From: Parietichytrium sp. I65-24A
Taxonomy: Eukaryota; Sar; Bigyra; Thraustochytrida; Thraustochytriidae
Direction: 5' to 3'
Assembly (NCBI GenBank): GCA_012862575.1
Contig: BLSF01000018.1
Coordinates: forward strand, 67,680 to 131,679
Length of the DNA stretch: 64,000 bases
In this document: one piece after another, positions 51,647 through 61,405 of the stretch
How positions within the stretch are numbered: position 1 is the stretch's first letter
Layout: every line of letters starts with the position of its first letter
Notes under the pieces: generated by a model
Seen by the model: only the letters and a program-made list of their open reading frames with translations
Told to the model about the DNA's origin: nothing
The model's database searches: none
Translations under genes and position numbers: made by a program

Positions 51647-52588
51647 CACCACGCATTACTTGCCCCCTCCCGCCAACGCTCTTCTGCTCTGCCGTCTACA
51701 AAGTGCCGTTTGCTGCTGCGTGGCGTTTCTTGTTTTAGAAGAATTGCATGCCCGTTCATGAATGAGAGGGAAGGGATGCAAGGGTGACTTTTTCCGCTGC
51801 CGTGTTCGTCCTGCTATTACTTTCTCTCTCTCTCGTATGGCAGCCACGTGCCCTCAACCGGCAGATCCTGGCTCTGGAAGGTCAAAATAAAAATAGAGGT
51901 CGTCCGCCCGAACAAATCAATAGAAAAGGGAGACGAGAAGCGCAACCAAGCCCAAGAACAGGCCGGAGTGACAGCGCTTGGTCTGCACAGGGCGCTCCCG
52001 AGCGGCTGGCGATTGTGCGGACGTGGAACTTGGCAAGCGCACACCAAGCCCGGCTCCACGAGATCCACGAGCAAGCAAGAGCACCTTATAATTTCTTCTG
52101 ATTGCAGCTCCTACTCTGGCAAGAGCAAGAGGAATGAATGTGTGGAATGAAATGGAATGAATGTGCGGGAGGTACAGGCTTACGTTACTTACGTTACGAG
52201 GACCTCAAGCTGCGGAAGCTGAGGGAGCTGCAGGCCCGACGCCAGAGGGTTGACGCGACGGGTTAAGCCCGAGGGCGGTCCGCGGACAGTAGAGACAGAA
52301 ACTTGTCCGGCCTCCCTTACAGTGGGGAGAGGATCGAGACTTTTCGGCTGGGATCTGAGGGCATATCCTTCCCAGTTACATAGCTTGAAGGTCTTGCTCG
52401 CTCGCTGGGACGATAGGACGCTGGCCAGCTGGCACAGCAAACACCAACTCTTGAAAAGGGAGTAATTCTCTCACGCGCGTTGCAACGCAGTCTATGCATC
52501 TCTCGCCATACGGAACAAAAGCCCGTCGGTAAGGTCTCGGGATCAATCGTTGGAAAAAGATCGCGAGGAAAACGACAAGTACATAGAC
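51647..52588. promoter_or_regulatory. Divergent promoter region between the SLC35-like gene and ERCC1
   Basis: The flanking start codons, at 51646 (-) and 52589 (+), face away from each other, so both promoters lie in this 0.94-kb region. A CT tract lies near 51821-51836, and GGAATGAATGTG/GGAATGAAATGG repeats at 52130-52163. No other coding signal is seen. Confidence 0.45.
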
Positions 52589-53254
52589 ATGGCGGACTGG
52601 CGCAGCAAGAAACGCAAGACAGATGATGATAGCGACGTGCTGGGTTCGGGGCAAACTATTCTTGTCAGTGCTAGACAGCGGGGAAACCCGCTCCTGAAAC
52701 ATATCGAGAATGCGCCTTGGAAATTTGGGCAGGTTCAAGCGGACTTTGTTCTCGGGACATACACATGTGCACTTTTCCTCAGCTTGAGGTATCACCTGCT
52801 TCATCCAGATTACTTGTATACCAGGATCGCAGAGGTCAAAAAAGAGTTCCGAACTCGCGTGGTGCTCTGCGTCGTGGATATACAGAACAGCACACAACCT
52901 TTAACACTTCTCACGTCGCTTGCGTCAGCGAACGATTTCACTGTCATCCTGTGCTGGAGCCTTGCAGAGTGTGCGAGATATATCGAAACTTTCAAAGCCT
53001 TTGAGAAGCGCACGGCAACGAGCAGTGTGCATGACGAGGTCGACATGAATTACAAGGCCAAGTTGGAAGATGCAATCGTCACAGTCAGAGCAGTCAATAG
53101 GACGGACGCCAAGGTGCTCTCTCAAAACTTTGGTTCCTTCAAAGGCATAGTGAATGCGTCTTTAGAGGAACTGGCGCTCTGTAGCGGCATCGGAGACAAG
53201 AAGGTTCGACACCTCTTCCATTGTTTTAATCAGCCGTTCCTTGCTCCGGAATGA
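52589..53254 (+). CDS. ERCC1: DNA excision repair protein ERCC1 (Rad10/Swi10)
   Basis: The product is 221 residues from the ATG at 52589; the frame extends upstream only to a TTG. ERCC1 is the non-catalytic partner of the XPF nuclease, which makes the 5' incision in nucleotide-excision and interstrand crosslink repair. The central nuclease-like domain is nearly colinear with the human protein: ILVSARQRGNPLLKHIENAPWKFG, ADFVLGTYTCALFLSLRYHLLHPDYL, CWSLAECARYIETFKAFE. The C-terminal tandem helix-hairpin-helix domain that pairs with XPF is present (RTDAKVLSQNFGSFKGIV, LCSGIGDKKVRHLFHCFNQPF). The N-terminus is short, so the human-type extension is missing. The gene is intronless. Confidence 0.95.
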   Translation: MADWRSKKRKTDDDSDVLGSGQTILVSARQRGNPLLKHIENAPWKFGQVQADFVLGTYTCALFLSLRYHLLHPDYLYTRIAEVKKEFRTRVVLCVVDIQNSTQPLTLLTSLASANDFTVILCWSLAECARYIETFKAFEKRTATSSVHDEVDMNYKAKLEDAIVTVRAVNRTDAKVLSQNFGSFKGIVNASLEELALCSGIGDKKVRHLFHCFNQPFLAPE

Positions 53255-54588
53255 GTCCTTCTCCTGTACCCAGTATCCTGGTCATCGGTTCTTGTTTTAA
53301 CATGCATGAGGGTATTGGTACACTGTGTGTACGCTTTGGAGGATTTTCTGGGATTGAAAGTACTCGGGAAAAAAAGAAAAGCGTCTTGTTCAAGTCAAGG
53401 TTTCCCTTTTGTAATTTAGCCATTTTTCAGCCTGGGGCCATTTTGAACCAACTGCGAACAAAGAACTTTTATGTTTAGAGCTCTTTAGCTTCCGGTAATC
53501 GATGTTCAATCGCGTCATTTTCGGTAACGATCGTTCGACACTAGCACAATCGATAATACCCTCGAAGAAATTTCCACCCGCGTTTGCTACTCCATAGCTA
53601 TCTCTAATGGTGGGACTCCAATTCACAACCCCTGTTCACTGCACGAAGGCTCCCCGGGACGGGTACGAAAAACCTTGAAACCCAGTCCTTCTGAATTCTG
53701 ATCGTTTGCTCCAGTTCATCAGTAGTTCGTTCAATCAAATCATCATCGAGAGTACTCATACAGCGTACTAGAGTCTTTTCTTGTACTCCTTGCACTCTCG
53801 GAGTGGCTAAACACTTTGAGTGATAATGTACTCAGTACCCAGGACTTAGGAGTGCTGGAATGGGCTCATTTCCGGCCATGTTGGCATGTGCCTGCCCACC
53901 TCTCGCATCCTCTCGCAAGCCGATTCACGGATGAGTTTTAAAGAAAGAAAGTCCATGGACAAAGAGACCTTGGGGAAAACCATTAGTACACTTATTGGAA
54001 TTGCTCACCTGGTACTAGTACTGCGCTCTGAGTGCCAGTTCAACTGGTAGTTGCGCCAACTGTGCCGGTTTTCTATATGCAGGGACTCCCTTAGTACCTG
54101 TCCCCATACTAATCTGTGTAGTCACGGATATCATAGCATACTCCGCTGGTAGGTCAAGGAAAGCGAACGCAAAACATAAGAGGTTTAGAGAGGACACAGT
54201 TGCACTAATACTGAGTACCTACCAGCTTCTTAGCGTCTAATTAGAAGAAAATTCGCCCTTGATCAACTTATACCCCGACAACCCACGTACTTTTTTTCGT
54301 TTGAACGTCCCTTCTCTGAGGCTCCGACTCAGCTGTCAAGGCGGCTGTTCGAAAGAGAGAAGCAAGAGCTCGTCGCGAGGACTCACGGTCAGCAAGCGGT
54401 TTCCATTTTCACGCACTCACCTTTGGCACATTCTTCAACACTGCCCCCGAGACTACCTGCGGAGGCTTTTCTCACTTGACCCGCTGTCTCGCGGACGGAA
54501 AATACACCTTGCTTGCTCCCTCTTAGTCGTTCGCCGTTTGCATTGACAACCATCTTGCACCGAATCACTCTCTCGCTTGCCCATAAAG
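53255..54588. other. Intergenic stretch between ERCC1 and the tail-anchored protein gene
   Basis: I see no gene on either strand. It contains GGTACTAGTACTG at 54011-54022 and several AGTACC/GTACTC words around 53820-53850. The last 300 bp should hold the promoter of the downstream gene. Confidence 0.5.
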
Positions 54589-55698
54589 ATGGATCCCGCG
54601 CGCGTGGACAGTTCGTGGATCGTGCTGGATGACAATTTCTCTGCCAGTTCGCGTCCTTCATCTCGAAATAGCGAGCGAGATTGTTACTCTGAATGGGGCG
54701 ATATATCCTGTACGGCAGAGCTCTTTCCTGTTCGCCGCACTCCAGATGGGCTAAAAGCTGGAATGGATCTTGGAATGGAAGCCCAAGACTCCATCGCGCA
54801 AGCCGAGATGTCTTTGAGCCTTGCAGTCGGGCTCGAGGGAGTGGACTCCAGCTTCTTGAAAAGGTCAACTGAGCTTATTGAATCCATTCAGTCGCAACGG
54901 AAAGCTATGTATTCGCCACTCTCGCATCTCGATGACGACGACAGCCGTGGAAGTAATCTCGAATCCCCGTCAAGCAGGTCTGTGTCCCCTGTGCGAGAGG
55001 GTGGTCACCTCGAAGGCCAGAGGGTGTATGATGCAGCCGCTGCTGCCGTGGAAGCAAGAGGCCTCAAATATGGAGGCCGTGCGCCTCCAGTTCTCGGCGC
55101 TTACGCTCCGAAGGTTTCTCTTTTTATTGAGAGCAATGTCGAGAACCCACGGCGAACTCCGGATAGGATTGAGACATTCACGTGTGAAGAGTGCCGTGCA
55201 TCAAGGTCGGCAGGCGGGCCTCTATCCTCACAATGTCATCAGTGCGCAAAGAAGTCTCTGTTTGCGGTGAACCGTGCTCGTGACGTGGAGGTTGAAGAAG
55301 AGAACGCGCTGGACACCACTTTGTTCGATGCACGAGGGTCCAGCTCTATGTCGCGTCAGAGTTCTAGCGACGCGGGTTCACTTCCCAACATCGACAGGTA
55401 TGGGAAGGATGAGCGTCGGCGCAGGAGACGCGAAAATCGTGCGAGGCAATTGGGTCCATCATCCCCTCAAAACAAATGCACCTACGACACGGTCCTCCCC
55501 GCAAAGGCGCGAACCTCGTTGGACGTTCTTTTGGCATGGTTTTCCATGTCTCCTCAGGCGGGCACGCTCTCAAGCGCAATTATCCTTCCTTCTCTCATCA
55601 TCTCACACGCCGCTGTGCTGGCCGTAGGGTTTTACGTCGGACGAACCTATTGCTCACTGTCTCACTTTGCTGGTGTCGAAACCCCGAGTACCTTGTAG
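54589..55698 (+). CDS. Tail-anchored, Ser-rich protein with N-terminal LIR-like motif
   Basis: The product is 369 residues from the ATG at 54589; four codons upstream the frame reaches only a TTG. Residues 8-15 read SSWIVLDD, fitting the W-x-x-L LC3/Atg8-interacting motif with flanking Ser and Asp. The middle is disordered and Ser-rich. A CxxC pair occurs twice (CEEC, CHQC, about 14 residues apart) and may bind zinc. A strongly basic stretch (KDERRRRRREN) lies near residue 280. One hydrophobic segment, about 335-355 (IILPSLIISHAAVLAVGFYVG), with a short lumenal tail suggests tail anchoring. N-terminal LIR plus C-terminal anchor is the layout of BNIP3/NIX-type selective autophagy receptors, but there is no sequence similarity outside the motif, so the function is hypothetical. 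Confidence 0.65.
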   Translation: MDPARVDSSWIVLDDNFSASSRPSSRNSERDCYSEWGDISCTAELFPVRRTPDGLKAGMDLGMEAQDSIAQAEMSLSLAVGLEGVDSSFLKRSTELIESIQSQRKAMYSPLSHLDDDDSRGSNLESPSSRSVSPVREGGHLEGQRVYDAAAAAVEARGLKYGGRAPPVLGAYAPKVSLFIESNVENPRRTPDRIETFTCEECRASRSAGGPLSSQCHQCAKKSLFAVNRARDVEVEEENALDTTLFDARGSSSMSRQSSSDAGSLPNIDRYGKDERRRRRRENRARQLGPSSPQNKCTYDTVLPAKARTSLDVLLAWFSMSPQAGTLSSAIILPSLIISHAAVLAVGFYVGRTYCSLSHFAGVETPSTL

Positions 55699-57531
55699 AT
55701 AAGATTTCTCGAGTGCATGCATGCACAGGCAGCCAGAAGTGGTGTGTGTTTTTTGTTTTTAATAATGAGGCGAGAGGGTCTGACTGCATCGGAGCGCTAC
55801 GTTCAACGAGTGCCAATGAAATGTCTCGTTGAACCATTGTCTTCATCGTGTAGTCTGGCTATTTGCCATGTTGTACATCAACCTCCACCAACGTATCAGG
55901 CGAATGATTCAACTTTTGGGCTAGCTTGTCACTGTTTGCATCGCAATGCATTCAAGTACTGAGTACCACAATTGAGCGATTGTGTTTGGATCGAAGACAA
56001 GCTCTTCATTGATTGACAGACTGGAAAATCTCTCGTTCTCACGTTTGTACATGTATACATACATATGTATAGATAGCTAAATATATATTCTGTAACATCT
56101 ATCTCTTCAATTCAAGGTGACCATCGAGCTGTGGTGTTCGTTTCCGCCACTTACCATGCTTCTTCTACGCAACAAGAATTCTCCAAACAAACTGCTTTTA
56201 GAAAATAAAATTGAACATATTCCGCCAGACACTGCTTCATTTTTTCTTTTTTCGTCTATTTTATATGGACTAGCGGGGACTTGAGTTCAATTCGAAAAAC
56301 ATAATTTCGGCCTGGAGTCACAGGCACGAACGAAGTAAGTGACTGACTGCATTGCATTGCATGCAAGTCGTCCTCGTAAACAAAATTTTACGACGTAGTT
56401 TTGGAACTCAGAGAATCACGTCCAGATGGTTCTCACAGGTCTCACATATCAATCAATCTATTGTGGTGAGCCTAGCCAACATAATCTCTGCGGTGCTTCC
56501 TTACAAAAAATTGTTCATTTAGATAGCCCCGACCAAGCATTTTGTCAACCGAAGAAAGCAAGAAACTTGCGAACTGTAAGCTTCCCAAGCACTTCTTTCC
56601 GGCAGGAGTCCTAATTTTAAATCAGGAAAAATGAGAAAAATACCTGTGCCTGAATTCGATAGTACTATGCTGGTTCGTGTGGTTGATGTCTACTTGTGTT
56701 ACTACTCGAGTTACTCGAGTTCCGGGCTCTGGAATGCCGCCGTGCAAATTTTGGATTATTGGTGACGCATTGTACCAAACGAATTTACAATTATTGGTGA
56801 CTCGAAATTTGCAACCGTTGTCAGTCAAAAATTATAGAATTTACAATTTACGAACAAGCACGGCTTTCCATTGCACTTTAGTCGTTTCGCGTCGTAAAGT
56901 CACATTTTCCCGAATCCTGAATCCTTTTTCATCCTGCTTGAAAGTCGCAATATTCAAAATGGGGTTCGCTGGGAGTAAGAAAGGAAAGAAAGGTCATTTG
57001 TTGTGACCAGTAGTGGTAATCGTATTGAAGTGGGTTAGACACGAACACGTAAAACAGCCGCTAGTAGAGGAAGAAGGAAGTAATGCCAAGTAGTACTTTC
57101 TACCAGTTCTCACAGTACCAGAGCTGTGGGTGCGTCGTTCGCCAAAGAAAGATACATAGAAATAAAGTTTAATAGTGCGCTGTACGCTTCCCAGTAAGCT
57201 TCCTATAATTATCGTTATTCGTCCATGACATAAAAAGCATGCAGAATACCGAGTACTCTTTTTACGCAAGCCGTGTGCGACTTTTATAGACGACAGACAT
57301 CTGTGGTATTTTTCTCAGAAAAGCGTGTCTCGGAGTCCTGGAGGTGCGTGAGCTCATCAAGCCGAACTTTGCGAAAGTCGCGACCACCGACGGCGTGCGT
57401 TTTTAGGGTGAGATTCTCCGTGAGAGTGATAGAGATCAAAGCGAGGCTCGGAAGCGCGAAAAGCCAGCCAAAACCGCCTCGAATCGTCGTTCGGCTGCGT
57501 GAGTGAGGAGTGTCAAGCGCGTAAGAACAAG
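55699..57531. other. 1.8-kb intergenic stretch
   Basis: I see no gene. It has ATGTATAC/ATACATATGTAT-type AT-rich sequence at 56045-56095. CTCGAGTTACTCGAG-type words lie near 56705-56720. The promoter of the downstream Phe/Tyr fusion gene lies in the last few hundred bases. Small frames at 56426-57006 have no similarity. Confidence 0.5.
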
Positions 57532-60500
57532 ATGGCAGAAGACGGATTCGTTGTCGCATTCCAGGGCGAGCCCGGGGCCTACTCGGAGCAAGCGATCCTT
57601 GAACTTCTTGGGAAAGATTGCAAGCAATTTAGCACCAAGGGATATGAATCTTTTGACAAGTGTTTCAAAGCAGTGGAAACCGGGGAAGCCCGCTTTGCCC
57701 TCATGCCAATCGAAAATACGTTGGGCGGCACCATCCACGCTAACTACGACCTGCAGCTGAAGCATGACTTTTTCATTGTTGCAGAGTATGAGCTCCGTGT
57801 TCGACATTGCTTAATGGTCAGTCCAGGGGTGAAAGCAGCCGAAATCGAGAAGGTCCTGAGCCATCCGCAAGCCCTGGCACAATGTGATCGCTATCTTCAG
57901 GAGCGAAATCTTGTCGGCGAAGTGTCCTACGATACGGCTGGCAGCGCAAAGATGATAGCAGAGAACCGAGATGGCAAGCTGGGTAGGTGTGCCGCAATCG
58001 CTTCTGCTCTTGCCGCGGAGAGGTACGGGCTTGAAGTTGTCGAATCTGGAATTGAAGACGACGATAACAACTACACTCGGTTTCTTCTCTTATCGAGAAG
58101 ATGGCTCCCAATAGAGAGACCTTCCGAGGGACAACAAACCCAGGCCAACAAGTGGAAGACGACGATGGTGTTTAGCTTGGTGAACTACCAAGGTGTTTTA
58201 GTCAAGGCTCTCAGCGCTTTTTCGTTTCGCGATATTAGTTTGACGAAGCTTGAGTCAAGACCAAATAAGCTTCAGCTCAGGGGAAGGAGCTTGATCATTG
58301 GGGGGCCCATGGATGTGCAACAGATCCCGTTTCAAGATCGAGAGCTTCTCGAGAGGCTAAAATTTCCGGAGCTGGAAGAAAATGATTCTGGTCAGCGCCG
58401 TGACGAGGACCCACGGTTTCAAGTGATCTTTTACGTGGACTGTGTAGGCAGTTTGGCGGACGCAAGGGTTCAGAATGCCCTTCGACACATTTCCGAGCTT
58501 GCTACTTTTCTGCGCATCCTTGGTTGCTATCCAAGCGGCGGAGTGTTGAATGATTACGTAGCGGCTTCAGTTTCGGTTCCCCACGGAAGCAAGGCGGCAT
58601 TGCACCCAACAAGTGATACTCTTCCGTCTCAGGTGGCTGTTATGGGCGGCTCTGAAGTTGCTTCAACTTGCTCCAAGCTCAAGATTGGAATCATCGGCTT
58701 TGGCAACTTTGGTCAATTTCTGGCGAAGACATTCACTAAGCACCACTCAATTTACGCTTGCTCAAGGACTGACTATAGCGACATTGCCCAGAAGCTTGGA
58801 GTTCACTACACGACCACCGTCGAAGAAATGTTTGAACAGAGCGGGGGCTTGGACTGCTTGGTCATCAGTGTTTCGATACTTTCCTTTGAAAGTGTGGTTC
58901 GGAGAATACCTACCCACTTTCTAGAGGGCGTCCTTGTTGTTGATGTGCTTTCCGTGAAGACTCTTCCAAAGAACGCGCTCCAGGTACTTTTGCCAGAGTC
59001 AGCGGATATTCTTTGTACGCATCCGATGTTCGGACCAGAGTCGGGCAAATATTCCTGGCGCGCTCTCCCTTGTGTCTACGAGAAAGTTCGTGTAAGCAAG
59101 GCGGACTTTGTGAATGCAGACCTCCGATGCGAGCGTTTCCTGGATATTTTCCGCACTGCTGGTTGCCGAATGGTAGAGATGTCTTGCGAAATGCACGATG
59201 AAGCAGCTGCTGGCTCACAATTTGTCACTCACTTTACCGGGCGCGTGCTCGGAGAGCTAGGACTCCGCAGCACACCGATCAATACCAAAGGCTTTGAGAC
59301 TCTTCTGACTTTGGTCGAAAATACCTGCAAAGACTCATTTGACCTATTCCAAGCGCTCTACAAGTGTAATCCGCACTCCTCTGAGCAGCTCTTGGCTTTC
59401 AAGCACGCTATGGTATCGATTATTGAGCAGCTGGGAGCGGACAAGTCAATTTCAGACAGATTCACCGATTTTGTCGGTAGAATTCAGCCTTCCAAAACTT
59501 CAGTTACACATGCTCGTGCGATTGAGCTTAAGAGACAAGGCAAGGATATCTTGACCACCTTGACCGTTGGTGAGCCCGACTTTCTCCCTCCAGCTCCGAT
59601 TCTCGACGCCGTCGCCGAAGCCGCCCGTGAAGGACACACTCGATACACTCCAGTCGGAGGTACTTTCGAGTTGAAGAGCGCAATCAGCGCCGACTACGAA
59701 CGTCGCAAGGGAATAAAGTACGATGCATCTTCGGAAATTCTGGTCACCCACGGCGGGAAGCAAGCAATCTTCTGCGCAGTCATGTCCCTCTGCCAAGCCG
59801 GTGACGAGGTTGTCATCCCAGCTCCATACTGGGTGTCATACAAAGATATTGTCTGCCTCAGCGGCGCCAGACCAGTAATTGTGAATCGAAAGCCGGAGGA
59901 ACGCTACATATTGTCAGCTACGGACCTAGAGAAAGCCCTGAGTTCCAAAACGAAAATGCTCATCTTGTGCAACCCATGCAACCCGACCGGGTGCACATAC
60001 ACCAGAAATGAGCTTGATGCTTTGGCTCAAGTGCTTCGCAAACCTCAATACTCCGGGATTTATGTTCTTGCTGACGAGATTTACGAGAGGCTTGTATTTG
60101 ATGGGCTTGAGCATGTTTCCTTCGCCACGCTGGAGGGGATGGCTTCGAGGACGATCCTGGTGAACGGGTTTGCCAAAGGCCACGCAATGACGGGGTTCCG
60201 CCTAGGATATCTGGCTGCTAAGGACCCGGCGCTTGTAAGCACTTGCCTTAAGCTTCAATCGCAGCTCAACTCCTGTGCTAGTTCGATATCTCAATTTGCA
60301 GGCGTCGCAGCGTTGACGAAAGTCAGCGACGAGATGCTCGCACCGCTTTACGCTGAGCTTGACACAAAACGGAAGCTCATTGTGGAATCGCTAAGCAAGT
60401 TGCCCAACATTGTTTGCCCGATGCCAACGGGAGCCTTTTACGTATTTCCGGATGTCAGCTTCTATTTAAATGGTTCGGCCTCCAAGCAAACCGGCACAAA

Positions 60501-60687
60501 GATCAACGATACCACCGACTTGTGCAATTATCTTATCGAAGAGTATGGTTTGGCGCTTCCTCCCGGAGACGCATTTGGAGCTCCATATGGAATTCGCTTC
60601 TCGTACGCGACTTCAATCAACGACATCAAGGATTCTGTGGTGCGCTTTCAGAAAGCACTCGAAGGTCTGGAAGTGCCTCAACAATAG
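57532..60687 (+). CDS. Fused prephenate/arogenate dehydratase - arogenate dehydrogenase - class I aminotransferase
   Basis: The product is 1,051 residues in one exon, from the ATG at 57532. Three enzymes of Phe and Tyr synthesis are joined. (1) Prephenate/arogenate dehydratase, about 5-190: FQGEPGAYSE, MPIENTLGG, and the catalytic TRF motif with T182. An ACT domain follows with the Phe-sensing ESRP motif at 241-244. (2) Arogenate/prephenate dehydrogenase, about 382-640: Rossmann GIIGFGNFGQF and HPMFGPESG with catalytic H497, in the form seen in plant arogenate dehydrogenases. (3) An aspartate-aminotransferase-like domain, about 650-1045: VGEPDFLPP, NPCNPTG, ADEIYERLVF, and PLP lysine K882 in GFAKGHAMTGFRLGY. 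Prephenate aminotransferases belong to this group, so the protein could run prephenate to arogenate and on to Phe and Tyr. There is no chorismate mutase. No plastid-targeting extension is evident. Confidence 0.95.
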   Translation: MAEDGFVVAFQGEPGAYSEQAILELLGKDCKQFSTKGYESFDKCFKAVETGEARFALMPIENTLGGTIHANYDLQLKHDFFIVAEYELRVRHCLMVSPGVKAAEIEKVLSHPQALAQCDRYLQERNLVGEVSYDTAGSAKMIAENRDGKLGRCAAIASALAAERYGLEVVESGIEDDDNNYTRFLLLSRRWLPIERPSEGQQTQANKWKTTMVFSLVNYQGVLVKALSAFSFRDISLTKLESRPNKLQLRGRSLIIGGPMDVQQIPFQDRELLERLKFPELEENDSGQRRDEDPRFQVIFYVDCVGSLADARVQNALRHISELATFLRILGCYPSGGVLNDYVAASVSVPHGSKAALHPTSDTLPSQVAVMGGSEVASTCSKLKIGIIGFGNFGQFLAKTFTKHHSIYACSRTDYSDIAQKLGVHYTTTVEEMFEQSGGLDCLVISVSILSFESVVRRIPTHFLEGVLVVDVLSVKTLPKNALQVLLPESADILCTHPMFGPESGKYSWRALPCVYEKVRVSKADFVNADLRCERFLDIFRTAGCRMVEMSCEMHDEAAAGSQFVTHFTGRVLGELGLRSTPINTKGFETLLTLVENTCKDSFDLFQALYKCNPHSSEQLLAFKHAMVSIIEQLGADKSISDRFTDFVGRIQPSKTSVTHARAIELKRQGKDILTTLTVGEPDFLPPAPILDAVAEAAREGHTRYTPVGGTFELKSAISADYERRKGIKYDASSEILVTHGGKQAIFCAVMSLCQAGDEVVIPAPYWVSYKDIVCLSGARPVIVNRKPEERYILSATDLEKALSSKTKMLILCNPCNPTGCTYTRNELDALAQVLRKPQYSGIYVLADEIYERLVFDGLEHVSFATLEGMASRTILVNGFAKGHAMTGFRLGYLAAKDPALVSTCLKLQSQLNSCASSISQFAGVAALTKVSDEMLAPLYAELDTKRKLIVESLSKLPNIVCPMPTGAFYVFPDVSFYLNGSASKQTGTKINDTTDLCNYLIEEYGLALPPGDAFGAPYGIRFSYATSINDIKDSVVRFQKALEGLEVPQQ

Positions 60688-61405
60688 TTCGCCCTGCCTA
60701 TTATTTTACACGTGCACGAAATAGAAAACAAGGATCGTTTCGCGCAAGCCAAGGTTTACATTACATATATATATATTTCGATCTTTACAGTCGAGATCCG
60801 AAGTTCCGACTAATTATTGACTTTGCATTGCTTGAATGTGGATGATTCTACTCACTGCGCCCCCTTGAGGCTGGCTGGCAGCGGTTCCCGCTGCTAACTA
60901 TCATTTTCTTCCGCTGGAACAAGAAACTTGGGAACTCATCAAATATGGGTTCACTCTGAATTCCTCCACTCTTAACTAAAATTCCAAAAAGCGCGGCTGC
61001 ATTTCCTCTCAAAAGTATCGAGCTTGTATACATTTACTGGAGGATGGAGGAAGGGAGAGAGAATTAGACAACATTTTCCAACCTCTCAAAGAGAACTCTT
61101 GTAGTCCTACGAGTTCAGTACCTTGCGGTACCGGTAGCGGTGTCTACTACAAGTATTTGTGTAGTGAGAGATTCGAGACTCGAGTCACACCAGCTCAACA
61201 AAAGTCCTCGGGCCCCTACGGATCCGCGTATGTTGGGTACCGGTACTCGCTTTCCGTCGATGTCGTCTACACCGCAGAGTGGTATTTTGTCCAAGCGGTA
61301 GGATCTCGAAGTCGTTCTGGCTCCCGCCTTCACGAAAGACGGAGACCTCGCGCATCGCCGTGAAAAACACTCGGCGCTTGGGCCTTGCCTCTCCAGCTCT
61401 TGCCA
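60688..61405. other. Intergenic stretch with GTACCGGTAC palindromes, upstream of the TTI1-like gene
   Basis: I see no gene. A TATATATATA run lies at 60763-60775. GTACCGGTA lies at 61128-61136 and the full palindrome GTACCGGTAC at 61237-61246. The latter lies about 160 bp upstream of the start codon of the next gene. Confidence 0.5.
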
